DNA of 14,305 nucleotides from Acidimicrobiaceae bacterium (GTDB lineage: Bacteria > Actinomycetota > Acidimicrobiia > Acidimicrobiales > Bog-793): contig PMZN01000195.1 in NCBI GenBank assembly GCA_003170375.1, positions 17,145 to 31,449 of the forward strand. Direction: 5' to 3'. The stretch's first letter is position 1; each line of letters starts with the position of its first letter. A model generated the notes under the pieces. That model had not been told where the DNA came from. It did no database searches and saw nothing but the letters and a program-made list of their open reading frames with translations. This document shows, piece by piece, positions 14,196 to 14,305 of the stretch. The position numbers and the translations under genes are program-made.

Positions 14196-14305
14196 ATGAA
14201 TCCTTCCCAAGATAGTCCGGCTCCCCAGGGCCCTCGCCGGGGCAACTGGCAACTGATGGCGGACATCAACCGCAACCTGGTCGTCAACCTGCTGCGCACG
14301 TGCCC
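14196..14305 (+). CDS. ROK-family transcriptional regulator or kinase, N-terminal fragment
   Basis: Thirty-six codons are visible before the window ends. Residues 17-36 (GNWQLMADINRNLVVNLLRT) match the start of ROK regulators such as NagC/XylR relatives, where an x-x-x-[IL]-N-[R/x]-x-L-V-L-x-L-[IL]-R pattern leads into a winged helix-turn-helix. The helix-turn-helix itself and the sugar-kinase-like domain would lie beyond the edge. The first 16 residues are a polar, proline-rich tail. AGGGGA sits 8 nt before the ATG, and a strong promoter and a hairpin leader lie upstream. If the call is right, the protein probably responds to a sugar or its phosphate. Confidence 0.6.
   Translation, partial: MNPSQDSPAPQGPRRGNWQLMADINRNLVVNLLRTC

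Noticed and set aside
1..14305. CRISPR arrays, insertion sequences, transposases, rRNA, prophage genes
   Set aside because: Looked for on both strands; no regular direct repeats with spacers, no transposase motifs, no rRNA segments and no phage structural genes were seen.

Overview
The window is GC-rich, with strong G/C bias at third codon positions. The order rimO-pgsA on one strand, actinobacterial-type Rrf2 and UvrD2-like proteins, SHOCT-tailed PH proteins and several candidate leaderless promoters (TANNNT 6-7 nt before a start codon) suggest an actinobacterium. An Acidimicrobiia-like lineage is my best guess, but this is inference from gene content; no marker gene here settles it.

Left part, minus strand (about 5885 down to 1): a run of six closely spaced genes. 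In transcription order these are an alpha/beta hydrolase, a membrane-anchored MurF-type ligase, a divergent Ddl-type D-alanine ligase, a PH/SHOCT membrane protein, RimO (ribosomal protein S12 methylthiotransferase) and the first 29 codons of PgsA (phosphatidylglycerophosphate synthase). Ddl would make the dipeptide and MurF would attach it to the peptidoglycan precursor, so the core of this run is cell-envelope building. rimO and pgsA overlap by ATGA.

Centre, plus strand (5987-9204): a UvrD2-like DNA helicase reads divergently from the hydrolase over a 101-bp region with a candidate leaderless -10 box for each. Next come a 163-residue protein built almost entirely of 11-residue (hendecad) repeats, which is the most unusual object in the window, and an Rrf2-family regulator lacking the cysteine triad of the iron-sulfur members. 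An acidic protein of unknown function (9745-9266, minus) converges on the Rrf2 gene.

Right part: a tRNA-rich stretch with tRNA-Arg(TCT) on minus, then a VOC/glyoxalase-fold protein, tRNA-His(GTG) and tRNA-Lys(CTT) on plus. It is followed by about 540 bp without an intact gene, holding what looks like the C-terminal remnant of a nucleotidyltransferase (DUF6036/AbiEii-like). Then comes a large two-domain FtsX/MacB-type ABC permease with no ATPase beside it. The window ends in the first 36 codons of a ROK-family regulator, preceded by a textbook -35/-10 promoter and a leader holding a hairpin, a T7 tract and a Shine-Dalgarno sequence that could pair with the hairpin's 3' arm.

Most of the window looks like ordinary chromosomal core. 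The accessory-looking signals are the hendecad-repeat protein, the decayed segment at 11000-11460 and the orphan permease.
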